From NCBI GenBank assembly GCA_035524095.1, contig DATKPK010000104.1, positions 1-28,218 on the forward strand: a stretch of 28,218 bases of DNA. Direction: 5' to 3'. The notes under the pieces were generated by a model. That model was not told where the DNA came from, did no database searches, and saw only the letters and a program-made list of their open reading frames with translations. Numbering within the stretch: position 1 is the first letter of the stretch; each line of letters starts with the position of its first letter. This document shows, one piece after another, positions 16,200-23,239 of this stretch. Made by a program: the position numbers and the translations under genes. Source of the DNA: DATJUF01 sp035524095. Its GTDB lineage: Bacteria; Desulfobacterota; Binatia; Binatales; Binataceae.

Positions 16200-16703
16200 A
16201 TGCAACCAAGCGAACGGAACGGCGCAGTTCAGCAAGCGATAGGGGAGTTTTCTCCCGACATAATCTCTCGCCTTGGATCGAACCATCTAGACTGGCAGCA
16301 CCTGACGGGCGGTCCGCGATTCGATTACCCGATCGACTACTCGGTGGCGGTAATCCGCGCCGATCGTGATTCAGGCCAGATCGAGTTCCTGGCGAAATGG
16401 GCACCCAACTCCTACTGCCATTATCACAGGCACTTGGGCCGAACGTCGTCGTGGGTTATTGAGGGCGAGCATCATCTGGTCGAAACGACTGAGACGCAGA
16501 TCCTCCATAAGACGCGCAAGCCCGGCTTTCGCGGACAAAGTCCTGCGGGTGAGATCCATATGGAATATGGCGGGGCTGTCGGTTCGACGGTTTTGTTCCT
16601 CTGCGAGGCCATAGACGGAAAGTTGTTCGATATAGTCGCGAAGGACGGGGCCGTGATCGTCACGGCGACGCTTGATGATTTCGCCTCCGGACGCCTGCGC
16701 TGA
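16200..16703 (+). CDS. Cupin-domain protein
   Basis: A 167-residue single-domain cupin (RmlC-like beta-barrel). The first cupin motif is visible in SYCHYHRHLGRTSSWVIEGE, where His residues and the Glu can bind a divalent metal. A second half includes AGEIHMEYGG and GSTVLFLCEAIDG. Small cupins of this type are often dioxygenases or sugar or metabolite sensors; relatives of 2,4'-dihydroxyacetophenone dioxygenase look broadly similar, but the assignment is not firm. ATG 16200 was chosen; AAGGAG ends 14 bases before it and directly abuts a GTG at 16185, so the GTG is not a good start and the spacing to the ATG is long. An 11-bp terminator follows. Confidence 0.72.
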   Translation: MQPSERNGAVQQAIGEFSPDIISRLGSNHLDWQHLTGGPRFDYPIDYSVAVIRADRDSGQIEFLAKWAPNSYCHYHRHLGRTSSWVIEGEHHLVETTETQILHKTRKPGFRGQSPAGEIHMEYGGAVGSTVLFLCEAIDGKLFDIVAKDGAVIVTATLDDFASGRLR

Positions 16704-16719
16704 GAAAATCGCGTTAGCG

Positions 16720-16753
16720 CCCGGGCTGCTCGTCGCAAGCAGCCCGGGATTCT
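16720..16753 (+). terminator. Strong hairpin terminator after the cupin gene
   Basis: CCCGGGCTGCT (16720-16730) pairs perfectly over 11 bases with AGCAGCCCGGG (16738-16748), with a 7-base loop, followed by ATTCTT. It lies 17 bases after the cupin stop and isolates it from the SDR gene. Confidence 0.7.
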
Positions 16754-16876
16754 TCCAATAGCCAGCCCGTTCCGAACCGCCAACTGTCGGGCGGCGCTCT
16801 TTCGTTCGGGGTTGTATAGCCGACATCATTTCGAGTTATCGTGGACCTCTTATTGAGGGCTACGGAGGAAATCGAA

Positions 16877-17638
16877 ATGGCGGGAATACTGGACACTAAA
16901 GTCAGCTTGATCACCGGCGCCGGTTCGGGCATCGGACGTGCGACGGCCAAAATCTTCGCGCGCGAAGGCGCCCGGCTCGTGCTCGCCGATGTAGTGGAAA
17001 AAGGCGGCCTCGAAACCCTGGAGATGGTCAAGGCGATCGGCGCCGATGCTATTTTCCTCAAGACCGATGTCGCTAAATCTGCGGACGTCGATGCGGCGGT
17101 CGCTAAGGCGATTGCGACGTTCGGACGGCTCGATTGCGCGTTCAACAACGCCGGTATCGGTGGGGCAGGACGGCTGACTCACGAATATAGCGAGGAGGAA
17201 TGGAATCGGGTTATCTCGATCAACCTTACGGGAGTGTGGCTCTGCATGAAGGCGGAGATTACTCAGATGCTCGCGCAGGGCGGCGGCGCGATCGTCAACA
17301 CGTCGTCAATCATGGGACTAACCGGCGCGATTCGCGTTCCCGCTTATACTGCGGCGAAACACGGTGTGGCGGGATTGACGAAAGCCGCGGCGCTCGAATA
17401 TGGACGGCATGGCATCCGGATCAACGCAGTCTGCCCCGCGCCAATCTATACGCCGATGCTAATGGGTGCTTTTGAGAAGCGCCCGGACATGGAAGAGCGC
17501 TACGCGCGATCGGAGCCGATGAAACGCCTGGGACAGCCCGAGGAAGTCGGCGAGGCAGTCGCGTGGCTATGCTCAGATCGCGCTTCCTACGTCACCGGGT
17601 TGCCGATGCCGGTCGACGGTGGCTATATGGCGCAATAA
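16877..17638 (+). CDS. Short-chain dehydrogenase/reductase (classical SDR)
   Basis: A 253-residue NAD(P)-dependent oxidoreductase with a Rossmann fold. The coenzyme motif TGAGSGIG is at residues 14-21 region, a D in VLADVV (about residue 38) favours NAD over NADP, NNAG is at 90-93, the catalytic Ser in NTSSIMG (143-144), and Tyr-x3-Lys in YTAAK (Y157, K161). The C-terminal GLPMPVDGGYMAQ is standard. Many proteins with this pattern are annotated as 3-oxoacyl-ACP reductase or glucose dehydrogenase, but the substrate cannot be read from sequence. The start at ATG 16877 was chosen because GGAGGA lies 7 bases upstream and the 12 codons before it look non-family. It is flanked by a terminator upstream. 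Confidence 0.92.
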   Translation: MAGILDTKVSLITGAGSGIGRATAKIFAREGARLVLADVVEKGGLETLEMVKAIGADAIFLKTDVAKSADVDAAVAKAIATFGRLDCAFNNAGIGGAGRLTHEYSEEEWNRVISINLTGVWLCMKAEITQMLAQGGGAIVNTSSIMGLTGAIRVPAYTAAKHGVAGLTKAAALEYGRHGIRINAVCPAPIYTPMLMGAFEKRPDMEERYARSEPMKRLGQPEEVGEAVAWLCSDRASYVTGLPMPVDGGYMAQ

Positions 17639-17724
17639 TTTTGTATCTATTGAGGCCTGCGAATTATAGTGACGCCAACCCAGGGTCCTAAACCCGTCCA
17701 AATATACCCTTCCCGGTCGTAGAG

Positions 17725-17754
17725 TTGTCTTTATCTCATGCGGGGCTCAATAAT
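17725..17754 (+). promoter_or_regulatory. Candidate sigma-70-type promoter for the VOC gene
   Basis: TTGTCT (17725-17730) and AATAAT (17749-17754) are separated by 18 bases, matching the -35 box at four of six and the -10 box at five of six positions. It would start transcription about 75 bases before the VOC gene. Not tested against chance matches. Confidence 0.3.
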
Positions 17755-17835
17755 ATGACGATAGCCACAGGCGGTTAACAAGCTCGATGTCGTAACCAAT
17801 AGTCAGTTACCAAATACGATGCAGGGGATAGTCGA

Positions 17836-18291
17836 ATGATCAAATCAGTCTTTCATATCAACATCAATGTGACGAATTTCGAACGTTCGCTCGAATTCTA
17901 TAAGATGGTCGGCTTCAAAGTAGTATTGGATATCGGCGAAGGGCCCAATAAAGGCAATGATGTCGGCTTGAATATCCCGAATAGCCTTGCGCGAGCGGCC
18001 TTGCTGGCTCTCAGCGACGATCCGCGTGCGACGCGAATCGACCTGATCGAGTGGAAGCAACCCCATACGCAGGGAGTGCCATATCCTCACCTCTACCACG
18101 CGGGTGCGGCACGCATCGCGCTCTTCACCAAAAATATCGACGAAGAGTATGCACGGCTCAAAGCGAACGGCGTCGAGATGGTTTCAGAACCGGTTGTGAT
18201 AAAATTTGGTAATAAAGCGGGGGCCAAGTTCTTCTGCTTCAAAGATCCGGATGGTACTTTCCTCGAACTGATCGAACCCTTTAACGGATGA
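17836..18291 (+). CDS. VOC-superfamily (glyoxalase/dioxygenase fold) protein
   Basis: A 151-residue protein of the vicinal oxygen chelate superfamily: two beta-alpha-beta-beta-beta modules. Residues that could form the usual metal site are H8 (VFHINI), E72 (LIEW), H88 (LYHAG) and E144 (FLELIEPF). FERSLEFYK and DPDGTFLELIEP are the standard module signatures. Members include glyoxalase I, extradiol dioxygenases, methylmalonyl-CoA epimerase and antibiotic-binding proteins, and the actual reaction cannot be stated. AGGGGAT 8 bases before ATG 17836 acts as the ribosome-binding site. It converges on the NADH pyrophosphatase gene with a shared terminator. Confidence 0.87.
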   Translation: MIKSVFHININVTNFERSLEFYKMVGFKVVLDIGEGPNKGNDVGLNIPNSLARAALLALSDDPRATRIDLIEWKQPHTQGVPYPHLYHAGAARIALFTKNIDEEYARLKANGVEMVSEPVVIKFGNKAGAKFFCFKDPDGTFLELIEPFNG

Positions 18292-18326
18292 TCTTTCGAG
18301 ATGCCATACCATCCTTCATGCGGATG

Positions 18327-18370
18327 AGACTGACTATCGCAACGGCTCGACGATCGTCAGTCAGTCTTTA
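18327..18370. terminator. Bidirectional terminator between VOC and NADH pyrophosphatase genes
   Basis: AGACTGACT (18327-18335) and AGTCAGTCT (18359-18367) pair perfectly over nine bases, with ATCG/CGAT able to extend the stem inside, then TTTA. The far end overlaps the TAA of the minus-strand gene (18370-18368). Confidence 0.5.
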
Positions 18371-19297
18371 CAGGTCCTCGCCGAGCGCGAACGCTTTGAT
18401 CAGATGATGGGCAATTGCGATCGGCGGCGGTACCCGTATGCCGTCAATCTGCCTGCCAGTCGTGATTAGCTCATGCGCGGTCTCACGCTCGACCCAGCGC
18501 ACTTCGGCAATCTCAAAATCGTCAGCTTTGGCCTCGCGGCTGACTGCTTTTGCGAAGCATCCGATCATCAGCGATGACGGGAAAGGCCACGGCTGCGTCG
18601 CATAGTAAGTCACTTCATTCACTGTGACGCCGGCTTCCTCCATCAGTTCGCGGCGCACCGCCTCCTCAATCGCTTCGCCTGGCTCAACGAAGCCTGCCAG
18701 TGCCGAGAACATCCCGCGCGGAAACTGCTTGCCGCGCCCAACCAGGCATGCGTCGCCGTCGATCGCGAGCATGATCACCACCGGATCGACGCGCGGAAAA
18801 TGCTCGGCGTTGCATTCGCCACATAGCCGCCGATAGCCCGCGTCCACCAGCTTGGTCGGCGCGCCGCAGCGCGGACAGAAACCGTGCCGCTGATGCCAAT
18901 CAATCATCGCTTTGGCCTGCGCTATGATCGCACCATCGCTGATCGATACGGTTTGCGCGGCCGTGCGTGCATCTCGAAAATAGCCGAGTCGCGCCAGTGG
19001 CCCGCTCTTTATCGCCTCACCGGCGGCCGACACATCCAGTGCAAATACTGCCTTCTCACCGTCCAGCCCCAGAAAGACCGACGGCGCCGCGCTATCCGTC
19101 AGCGCGTCCGCAACCTCCGGATGCACCAGGCCAAGCGCCGTTGTACCGGTCGTCATATCTTCCTGAAACAGAAATGGCTCCAGCCGCCACAGTGGGAGTA
19201 TCAGTGTAGAGGGGTCGTGCCTCTTGGACTCGATCCAGTTCGCGTCCGTGCGTTTTTCGCTTGCGCGATTCAGGGGATTGCCGGCAAATGGAATCAT
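18368..19297 (-). CDS. nudC: NAD(+) diphosphatase / RNA NAD-decapping Nudix hydrolase (NudC)
   Basis: A 309-residue Nudix enzyme that splits NADH (and NAD caps on RNA) into NMNH and AMP. The zinc ribbon is C141-PRC144 and C159-GEC162 (FCPRCGAPT and LCGEC), characteristic of NudC. The Nudix box is GFVEPGEAIEEAVRRELMEE (202-221), with the metal-binding Glu residues of RELMEE intact. The NudC-specific downstream block QPWPFPSS (235-242) is present and distinguishes it from other Nudix families. The N-terminal domain is more divergent, as usual. GGAG 8 bases before ATG 19297 supports the start. It lies 36 bp after the TIGR03084-like gene on the same strand, so the two are probably co-transcribed. 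Confidence 0.93.
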   Translation of the reverse strand: MIPFAGNPLNRASEKRTDANWIESKRHDPSTLILPLWRLEPFLFQEDMTTGTTALGLVHPEVADALTDSAAPSVFLGLDGEKAVFALDVSAAGEAIKSGPLARLGYFRDARTAAQTVSISDGAIIAQAKAMIDWHQRHGFCPRCGAPTKLVDAGYRRLCGECNAEHFPRVDPVVIMLAIDGDACLVGRGKQFPRGMFSALAGFVEPGEAIEEAVRRELMEEAGVTVNEVTYYATQPWPFPSSLMIGCFAKAVSREAKADDFEIAEVRWVERETAHELITTGRQIDGIRVPPPIAIAHHLIKAFALGEDL

Positions 19298-19333
19298 TCA
19301 GCTTCTCCAAGGGACATTACTCAGTTGCGGATG

Positions 19334-20131
19334 CTACTGGCGGAAGCGGGTTCCGGGCGGTGGCGGATTTTCCGGCGGACCCGCGAAGCATTGTGCGATA
19401 GCCATCCATGCCGTCGCGGTTGGCCCGCTGATTTTCAACGACGTGTCGGCGAGATTTCTAGTCTGAGCAACCACCTGGCAAAACTCAGTCGCCGCTCCTT
19501 CAATCAAATCATCGGAAGCCTGCTGCGGCCATTCCCATCGTGCGCCTGAGGGGGCGGTCAAACGGACATTGGGACGAATACCTGGTGGTTCAATACCGCG
19601 ATTCGCGAACGTCCAGCCAAAAGTGTTAATTCCGATGATTACGATATTCTTGATGCGGTCATCATCGGCACGCGTCTTCCCGCAAAGATCATAGACCGCC
19701 TGTCCATGCGCCCACGTTTCCATCAGCCGCGCCGATATGCTGGAAAGCACGCTCATATCGGGACCGAACCATTTCACTCGGCGTTTCGGATCGGCGGCGG
19801 CGAACCGATCGGCCATCTCACGATAGTAGCCGCGCCATCGGGAAAGCAATTCGTGGTTTTTGATCCCGCCGAGCCACTCGTTGGCCGCGTCGAGCCTGCG
19901 CCCGCCCTTGCGCGATGCCTCCGCCATCGCGCGGGCGAACGCAGTAAATGCTTCACCGCCCTGCAACGATAGATCAGCGGCGTAGTTGCCAACATGCAGG
20001 TGTGCGACGAGATCGTTGGGTGTCCAATTCTTGAATTGCGTTGGACGCGCCCAGTCCGCGTTACTAAGGGTATCGAGCAAGGCGAAAAGGGCGTCGCTTT
20101 CGTCACGGAAATCCAGGGCTTGTTCGACCAT
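19334..20131 (-). CDS. TIGR03084-like DinB/mycothiol-dependent-isomerase-fold protein
   Basis: A 265-residue protein of the DinB-like, MDMPI_N group, best matching the TIGR03084 type by eye. FRDESDALFALLDTLSNADW is the opening helix, DLVAHLHVGNYAADL carries a His expected in the metal site of this fold, and LMETWAHGQAVYDL contains the His of the third helix. The C-terminal half (VRLTAPSGARWEWP, ISGPTATAWMAIAQ) fits the SCP2-like second domain. Family members with known activity use mycothiol or bacillithiol to isomerise or conjugate, but most are uncharacterised. ATG 20131 was chosen; a TTG 12 codons further upstream (20167) is possible, and no clear ribosome-binding site decides it. nudC follows 36 bp later. 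Confidence 0.75.
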   Translation of the reverse strand: MVEQALDFRDESDALFALLDTLSNADWARPTQFKNWTPNDLVAHLHVGNYAADLSLQGGEAFTAFARAMAEASRKGGRRLDAANEWLGGIKNHELLSRWRGYYREMADRFAAADPKRRVKWFGPDMSVLSSISARLMETWAHGQAVYDLCGKTRADDDRIKNIVIIGINTFGWTFANRGIEPPGIRPNVRLTAPSGARWEWPQQASDDLIEGAATEFCQVVAQTRNLADTSLKISGPTATAWMAIAQCFAGPPENPPPPGTRFRQ

Positions 20132-20344
20132 AGCCGCATCGTACCCACAGTTCGTCCATTGCCTCAACCGGTGGCATACGCGAGCTTAGCAGGAACATGC
20201 CCCGAATCTCGGTAAAATGCCGTGCAAACAGAGAATCGAAGCGGAATCGCGCCGCCCGCCGCGAGTGCGGAGGCCTCGACATGGGTGGCCAATGCAGCCT
20301 GTCATGATTACTCTAAATAGATAGTCAGAATTCCGGAGCATTAG

Positions 20345-21040
20345 ATGATAAAAATTAGAAAGGCCAACGGACGTGGACATACTCAGTTCGGCTGGCTTGA
20401 TAGCCGTCACAGCTTTTCTTTCGGCGATTATTACGATCCTTCTAATATGGGATTCTCGGTTCTGCGCGTGATCAATGAGGACGAGGTCGCGCCCGCGACC
20501 GGATTCGGCACACACCCTCATCACGACATGGAAATCCTGACCTACGTTACCCAGGGCGCCGTTGAACATCGCGATAGCATTGGGACTCATGGCGTGATTC
20601 CGGCCGGCGAAGTTCAAATTATGGGCGCCGGCACTGGTATCCAACATAGCGAGATGAATCCGTCGCCGTCGGAGCCGCTTCGCCTGCTGCAAATTTGGAT
20701 TCTGCCGAAGGCGCAAGGACTCAAGCCGCGCTATGAGCAACGGCCGCTGCCGCAATCCGATCGCGAGGGCTTTGCTCTGGTCGTCTCGCCTGACGGCCGT
20801 GACGGTTCGCTCACCATTCACCAGGACGTCGTGATTGACGCGGCGACGCTGAAAAAGGCAGCGACCGTCACCCGGGCGTTGCCGCCTTCGCGAAGGGCCT
20901 ATGTTCAAATGGTCCGTGGGGGTGTGACGCTGAATGGCATCCCGATGGGACCCGGCGATGGCGCGCAAATCGCGGACGAAAAGCAACTAGCGTTCACCGC
21001 TACCGACGACGCCGAATTGCTGCTCTTTGATCTGCCCTGA
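20345..21040 (+). CDS. Pirin-family bicupin (YhhW-like, quercetinase-type)
   Basis: A 231-residue pirin. The N-terminal cupin carries the full metal set: H57 and H59 in GTHPHHDME, H101 and E103 in GIQHSEMN, the same numbering as E. coli YhhW, which oxidises quercetin in vitro. MIKIRKANGRGHTQFGWLDS and RHSFSFGDYYDP are the usual opening blocks, and the second cupin (about 135-231) ends in LAFTATDDAELLLFDLP. The natural role of bacterial pirins is mostly unknown and ranges from dioxygenase to redox sensing. GGAG lies 7 bases before ATG 20345. It is transcribed divergently from the TIGR03084-like gene, sharing the 213-bp region between them, and is followed by a 9-bp hairpin. Confidence 0.93.
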   Translation: MIKIRKANGRGHTQFGWLDSRHSFSFGDYYDPSNMGFSVLRVINEDEVAPATGFGTHPHHDMEILTYVTQGAVEHRDSIGTHGVIPAGEVQIMGAGTGIQHSEMNPSPSEPLRLLQIWILPKAQGLKPRYEQRPLPQSDREGFALVVSPDGRDGSLTIHQDVVIDAATLKKAATVTRALPPSRRAYVQMVRGGVTLNGIPMGPGDGAQIADEKQLAFTATDDAELLLFDLP

Positions 21041-21119
21041 TCGGCCTCAAAACGGCTAGGCATTGGTCCTTTGGCGCGATAAATTGCCAAGTTGGTCGCT
21101 AATGAGACCTGCCGCGACG

Positions 21120-21140
21120 CCTGCCGGTTTGACCGGCAGG
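21120..21140 (+). terminator. Perfect 9-bp hairpin between pirin and the ferritin-like gene
   Basis: CCTGCCGGT (21120-21128) pairs with ACCGGCAGG (21132-21140) around a 3-base loop. It is followed by TGTGCACTT rather than a T-run, so it may be an mRNA stabiliser or weak terminator 60 bases upstream of the next start. Confidence 0.4.
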
Positions 21141-21200
21141 TGTGCACTTATGGCAGAATGCAGCGCTATCGTGGGCAGCCCTATCAGGAGGATTGATCCG

Positions 21201-21857
21201 ATGAACCGTGACTTCGAATTCAGACAACTTCTGCGCGCCTATCGTGCAGGCATCATTGACGAAGCGACTTTTGAGGCCGAACTCGGGGCATTGGAGCGCG
21301 GGACCAGCAACGGCAACGGCGCACGCGGTTTTGAGGCTCTCGGCAAGACCTACGCCAACGAGCGTGAGGCGGTCGCCGCGATGCTCGACCGTATCCGTTC
21401 CGGCGAAGCCAACGGCGAAAAGGCATTTTTGGCATGGGCAGCTCAGTGCAATACCGAATGCATTCGCAGCGGTATCCGCATCATCGCCGAACGCGAGGCT
21501 TATCATGCGCGCATTTTCGAACGCCGTATGCGTGACCTCGGCCTGGAGTGCAAGGCCGAGACCAGTGAGCTTGGCCTCGAGTTCACCGCAAAGCTGGGCG
21601 ACGCAAGCATTTCCGATAATCAGAAGCTTCTTTATGTGACTTCTTTTGCTCCCGACATCGACGCTTTCTTCAAGCCCTTCTCAGAACTGGCAGAGAACAT
21701 CAAGGAGGACCTCGAGAGCAAGGAGATGTTCAAGCTCTATCTTCAGGACGAGATGTCAAGCGCCAAATGGCTCGAAGCGTCCTGCAAGGCATTGAACGGC
21801 TCGGCTCCGGCGTTGTCCACACCGGCCCCATCGAGTTCAGTTAACGCTTTCGTCTAA
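21201..21857 (+). CDS. Uncharacterised ferritin-like four-helix protein with SHOCT-like N-terminus
   Basis: A 218-residue, largely helical, cytoplasmic protein. The start (FRQLLRAYRAGIIDEATFEA) resembles a SHOCT-type short helical module. After a Gly/Asn linker (about 34-42) come four long helices: about 48-82, 85-113 with E99-A-Y-H102 (an E-x-x-H as in diiron ferritin-like proteins), 134-162, and 168-197 with LYLQDEMSSAKWLE. A second E-x-x-H is not evident, so metal binding is uncertain. A Pro/Ser tail ends it. AGGAGG lies 8 bases before ATG 21201, which fixes the start against longer frames. A strong terminator follows immediately. It may be related to uncharacterised ferritin-like proteins in environmental genomes; no function can be given. 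Confidence 0.62.
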   Translation: MNRDFEFRQLLRAYRAGIIDEATFEAELGALERGTSNGNGARGFEALGKTYANEREAVAAMLDRIRSGEANGEKAFLAWAAQCNTECIRSGIRIIAEREAYHARIFERRMRDLGLECKAETSELGLEFTAKLGDASISDNQKLLYVTSFAPDIDAFFKPFSELAENIKEDLESKEMFKLYLQDEMSSAKWLEASCKALNGSAPALSTPAPSSSVNAFV

Positions 21858-21880
21858 GCTGACCAGCGCTCTGATTCTGT

Positions 21881-21916
21881 AAAAAGCGGGAAGCTTTGTC
21901 TTCCCGCTTTTTCGTT
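21881..21916. terminator. Strong intrinsic terminator, active in both directions
   Basis: AAAAAGCGGGAAG (21881-21893) pairs perfectly over 13 bases with CTTCCCGCTTTTT (21900-21912) around a 6-base loop, with a T-run on the plus strand and an A-run before the stem. It ends the ferritin-like gene 24 bases after its stop. Confidence 0.9.
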
Positions 21917-22002
21917 TTCGCCTGCTTGAACCTTATGGCATCGCCGCGTTCGCTAGGATAATCTCCCGCCCTTAGAAAAACGTCTCTTGAGGGGGTTTTC
22001 CC

Positions 22003-22746
22003 ATGTATCGCACATTTCGCCCGGTATTCAGTCTCGGCTTGGCCGTTGCACTCGCATCGTCGCTTCTTCTCGCTGGCTGCTCGACGACCGTTGAGAGCAC
22101 TCCCGCCGCCGCCAAAGCACTGGAGCAAGGACAGGCACTGCCGCCTGCCGTAACCGGCTTTCTCGGGCCCGACGCCGCCAAACTCCAGCCGGGTGGTAAG
22201 GGTAAGCCCGCTTTGGTCTGGGTCAACCCCAACGCACAGTGGGCCCAATACACCAAGATCTACCTGAAGCCAGTTGAGTTCTGGGCGGCTGAGGATTCCA
22301 AAGTATCGCCTGACGATCAGAAGGTTCTCACCACCTATTTTTATAATCAGCTTCAGACTACGCTCGCGAAAAACTTCACGATGGTCGATCAGCCCGGATC
22401 CGGTGTCCTCGTCCTGCGCATCGCCCTGATGGACGCGACGACCGCCACTCCCGGCCTGCGTACGATCTCAGTAGTTGTGCCACAGGCTCGCATCCTCAAC
22501 TTGGGGCAATCCCTCGCGACGGGCAGTTACGCCTTCGTGGGGTCTGCTGAAGCGGAAATGATGGCAACCGATGGCGCCACTGGTGAACTCCTTGCCGAGG
22601 CAGTTGACCAGCAGGCAGGTGGCATGGGTATCAAAGGTGCCGCGTCGTTCCAATGGGGCGATGCCGAGAACGCCATGGATTACTGGGCTCAGACAATTTC
22701 TGATAGGGTTCTCGCACTGCAGGGCCGCACTCCCGCCCAGAGCTAA
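22003..22746 (+). CDS. DUF3313-like outer-membrane lipoprotein
   Basis: A 247-residue lipoprotein. The signal peptide ends with lipobox LLAGC (C26), then STT, so it lacks the Asp at +2 that retains lipoproteins in the inner membrane and probably goes to the outer membrane. The mature part fits DUF3313: VTGFLGPDAAKLQPG near the start, VWVNPNAQWAQYTKIYLKPV followed by EFWA, YFYNQLQTTLAKNFTMVDQP and, near the end, WAQTISDRVL. The family has no known activity. GAGGGGG lies 7 bases before ATG 22003. It is monocistronic, enclosed by the strong terminator at 21881 upstream and two hairpins downstream. Confidence 0.83.
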   Translation: MYRTFRPVFSLGLAVALASSLLLAGCSTTVESTPAAAKALEQGQALPPAVTGFLGPDAAKLQPGGKGKPALVWVNPNAQWAQYTKIYLKPVEFWAAEDSKVSPDDQKVLTTYFYNQLQTTLAKNFTMVDQPGSGVLVLRIALMDATTATPGLRTISVVVPQARILNLGQSLATGSYAFVGSAEAEMMATDGATGELLAEAVDQQAGGMGIKGAASFQWGDAENAMDYWAQTISDRVLALQGRTPAQS

Positions 22747-22755
22747 TCGAACGAT

Positions 22756-22789
22756 GCCTGGCGGCCGTGTTTGAGTATAGCCACCAGGC
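22756..22789 (+). terminator. Hairpin after the lipoprotein gene
   Basis: GCCTGGCGGC (22756-22765) pairs with GCCACCAGGC (22780-22789), ten positions with one mismatch and a 14-base loop. It lies 9 bases after the stop. There is no T-run. Confidence 0.4.
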
Positions 22790-22802
22790 CTAAGCGCCGA
22801 GC

Positions 22803-22842
22803 GAAATGGGGCGCATGCAGTCAAGCATGTGCCCCATTTCCT
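22803..22842. terminator. 16-bp hairpin with A- and T-rich base
   Basis: GAAATGGGGCGCATGC (22803-22818) pairs with GCATGTGCCCCATTTC (22825-22840), 16 pairs with one G-U, around a 6-base loop. The base of the stem is AAA/TTT and CTT follows. Likely the main terminator of the lipoprotein transcript. Confidence 0.6.
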
Positions 22843-22977
22843 TCCGATACAGAAATGATAGTTGATGTCCGTATTCAGCTAGTCTAGCTTCCGTTCACTT
22901 TTGTGCTTGGCCTGGCTGAGCTCGCCATCTGTTTCGCATTCGTCATTGCCTGCCAAAACGTTTAGGAGCACGTGATC

Positions 22978-23058
22978 GTGATCTATATCACTTGCATAGT
23001 AGCCGCTCTGACCTTCGTATATCTGGTCAACGCGGTGGTCCGGCCTGAGTGGTTCTAA
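22978..23058 (+). CDS. KdpF-like single-helix membrane peptide, orphan
   Basis: A 26-residue frame from GTG 22978 to TAA 23056-23058, with AGGAG 9 bases upstream. A second in-frame GTG at 22972 would add two residues but is too close to the ribosome-binding site. It encodes one hydrophobic helix (ITCIVAALTFVYLVNAVV) ending RPEWF. Small KdpF subunits of the potassium ATPase KdpFABC are single helices that end in a very similar YLxxALxRPExF pattern. In E. coli KdpF stabilises the Kdp complex. Here no kdpA, kdpB or kdpC follows, and the next gene is unrelated. It may be an orphan subunit whose complex is encoded elsewhere, or a KdpF-like peptide with another partner. Confidence 0.65.
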   Translation: MIYITCIVAALTFVYLVNAVVRPEWF

Positions 23059-23065
23059 TCAGTCA

Positions 23066-23102
23066 GCATTCCCTCTTCTCAAGTTCATAATCTCGGGAAT
23101 GC
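23066..23102. repeat. 8-bp inverted repeat after the KdpF-like gene
   Basis: GCATTCCC (23066-23073) and GGGAATGC (23095-23102) are exact reverse complements, 8 bases after the KdpF-like stop, with a 21-base loop. It may be part of the transcript end. Confidence 0.3.
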
Positions 23103-23113
23103 CAGCACCTGTC

Positions 23114-23139
23114 GAGAACGTGCTAGCGTTCTCTCTTTG
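23114..23139 (+). terminator. Hairpin terminator after the KdpF-like gene
   Basis: GAGAACG (23114-23120) pairs with CGTTCTC (23127-23133) around TGCTAG, followed by TCTTTG. It would end a short independent transcript carrying the KdpF-like peptide before the CADD-like gene. Confidence 0.5.
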
Positions 23140-23239
23140 AGTTAATCAAGAACCTTGCTCTTCGGCTAGCCGGAACCGTTTCCTTGCGCTTCGCTAACAC
23201 GTAAACTGCCGAAGCCTGAGCATCGATGAGGTTGTAGCT

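Noticed and set aside
20186..20986. 266-residue minus-strand frame
   Set aside because: Antisense to pirin, which has all metal ligands; Arg-rich shadow translation.
21063..21200. Longer start for the ferritin-like protein
   Set aside because: The 46 extra codons are non-family and span a 9-bp hairpin; AGGAGG sits just before ATG 21201.
22972..22980. GTG 22972 as the KdpF-like start
   Set aside because: Only three bases from AGGAG, whereas GTG 22978 has nine-base spacing.
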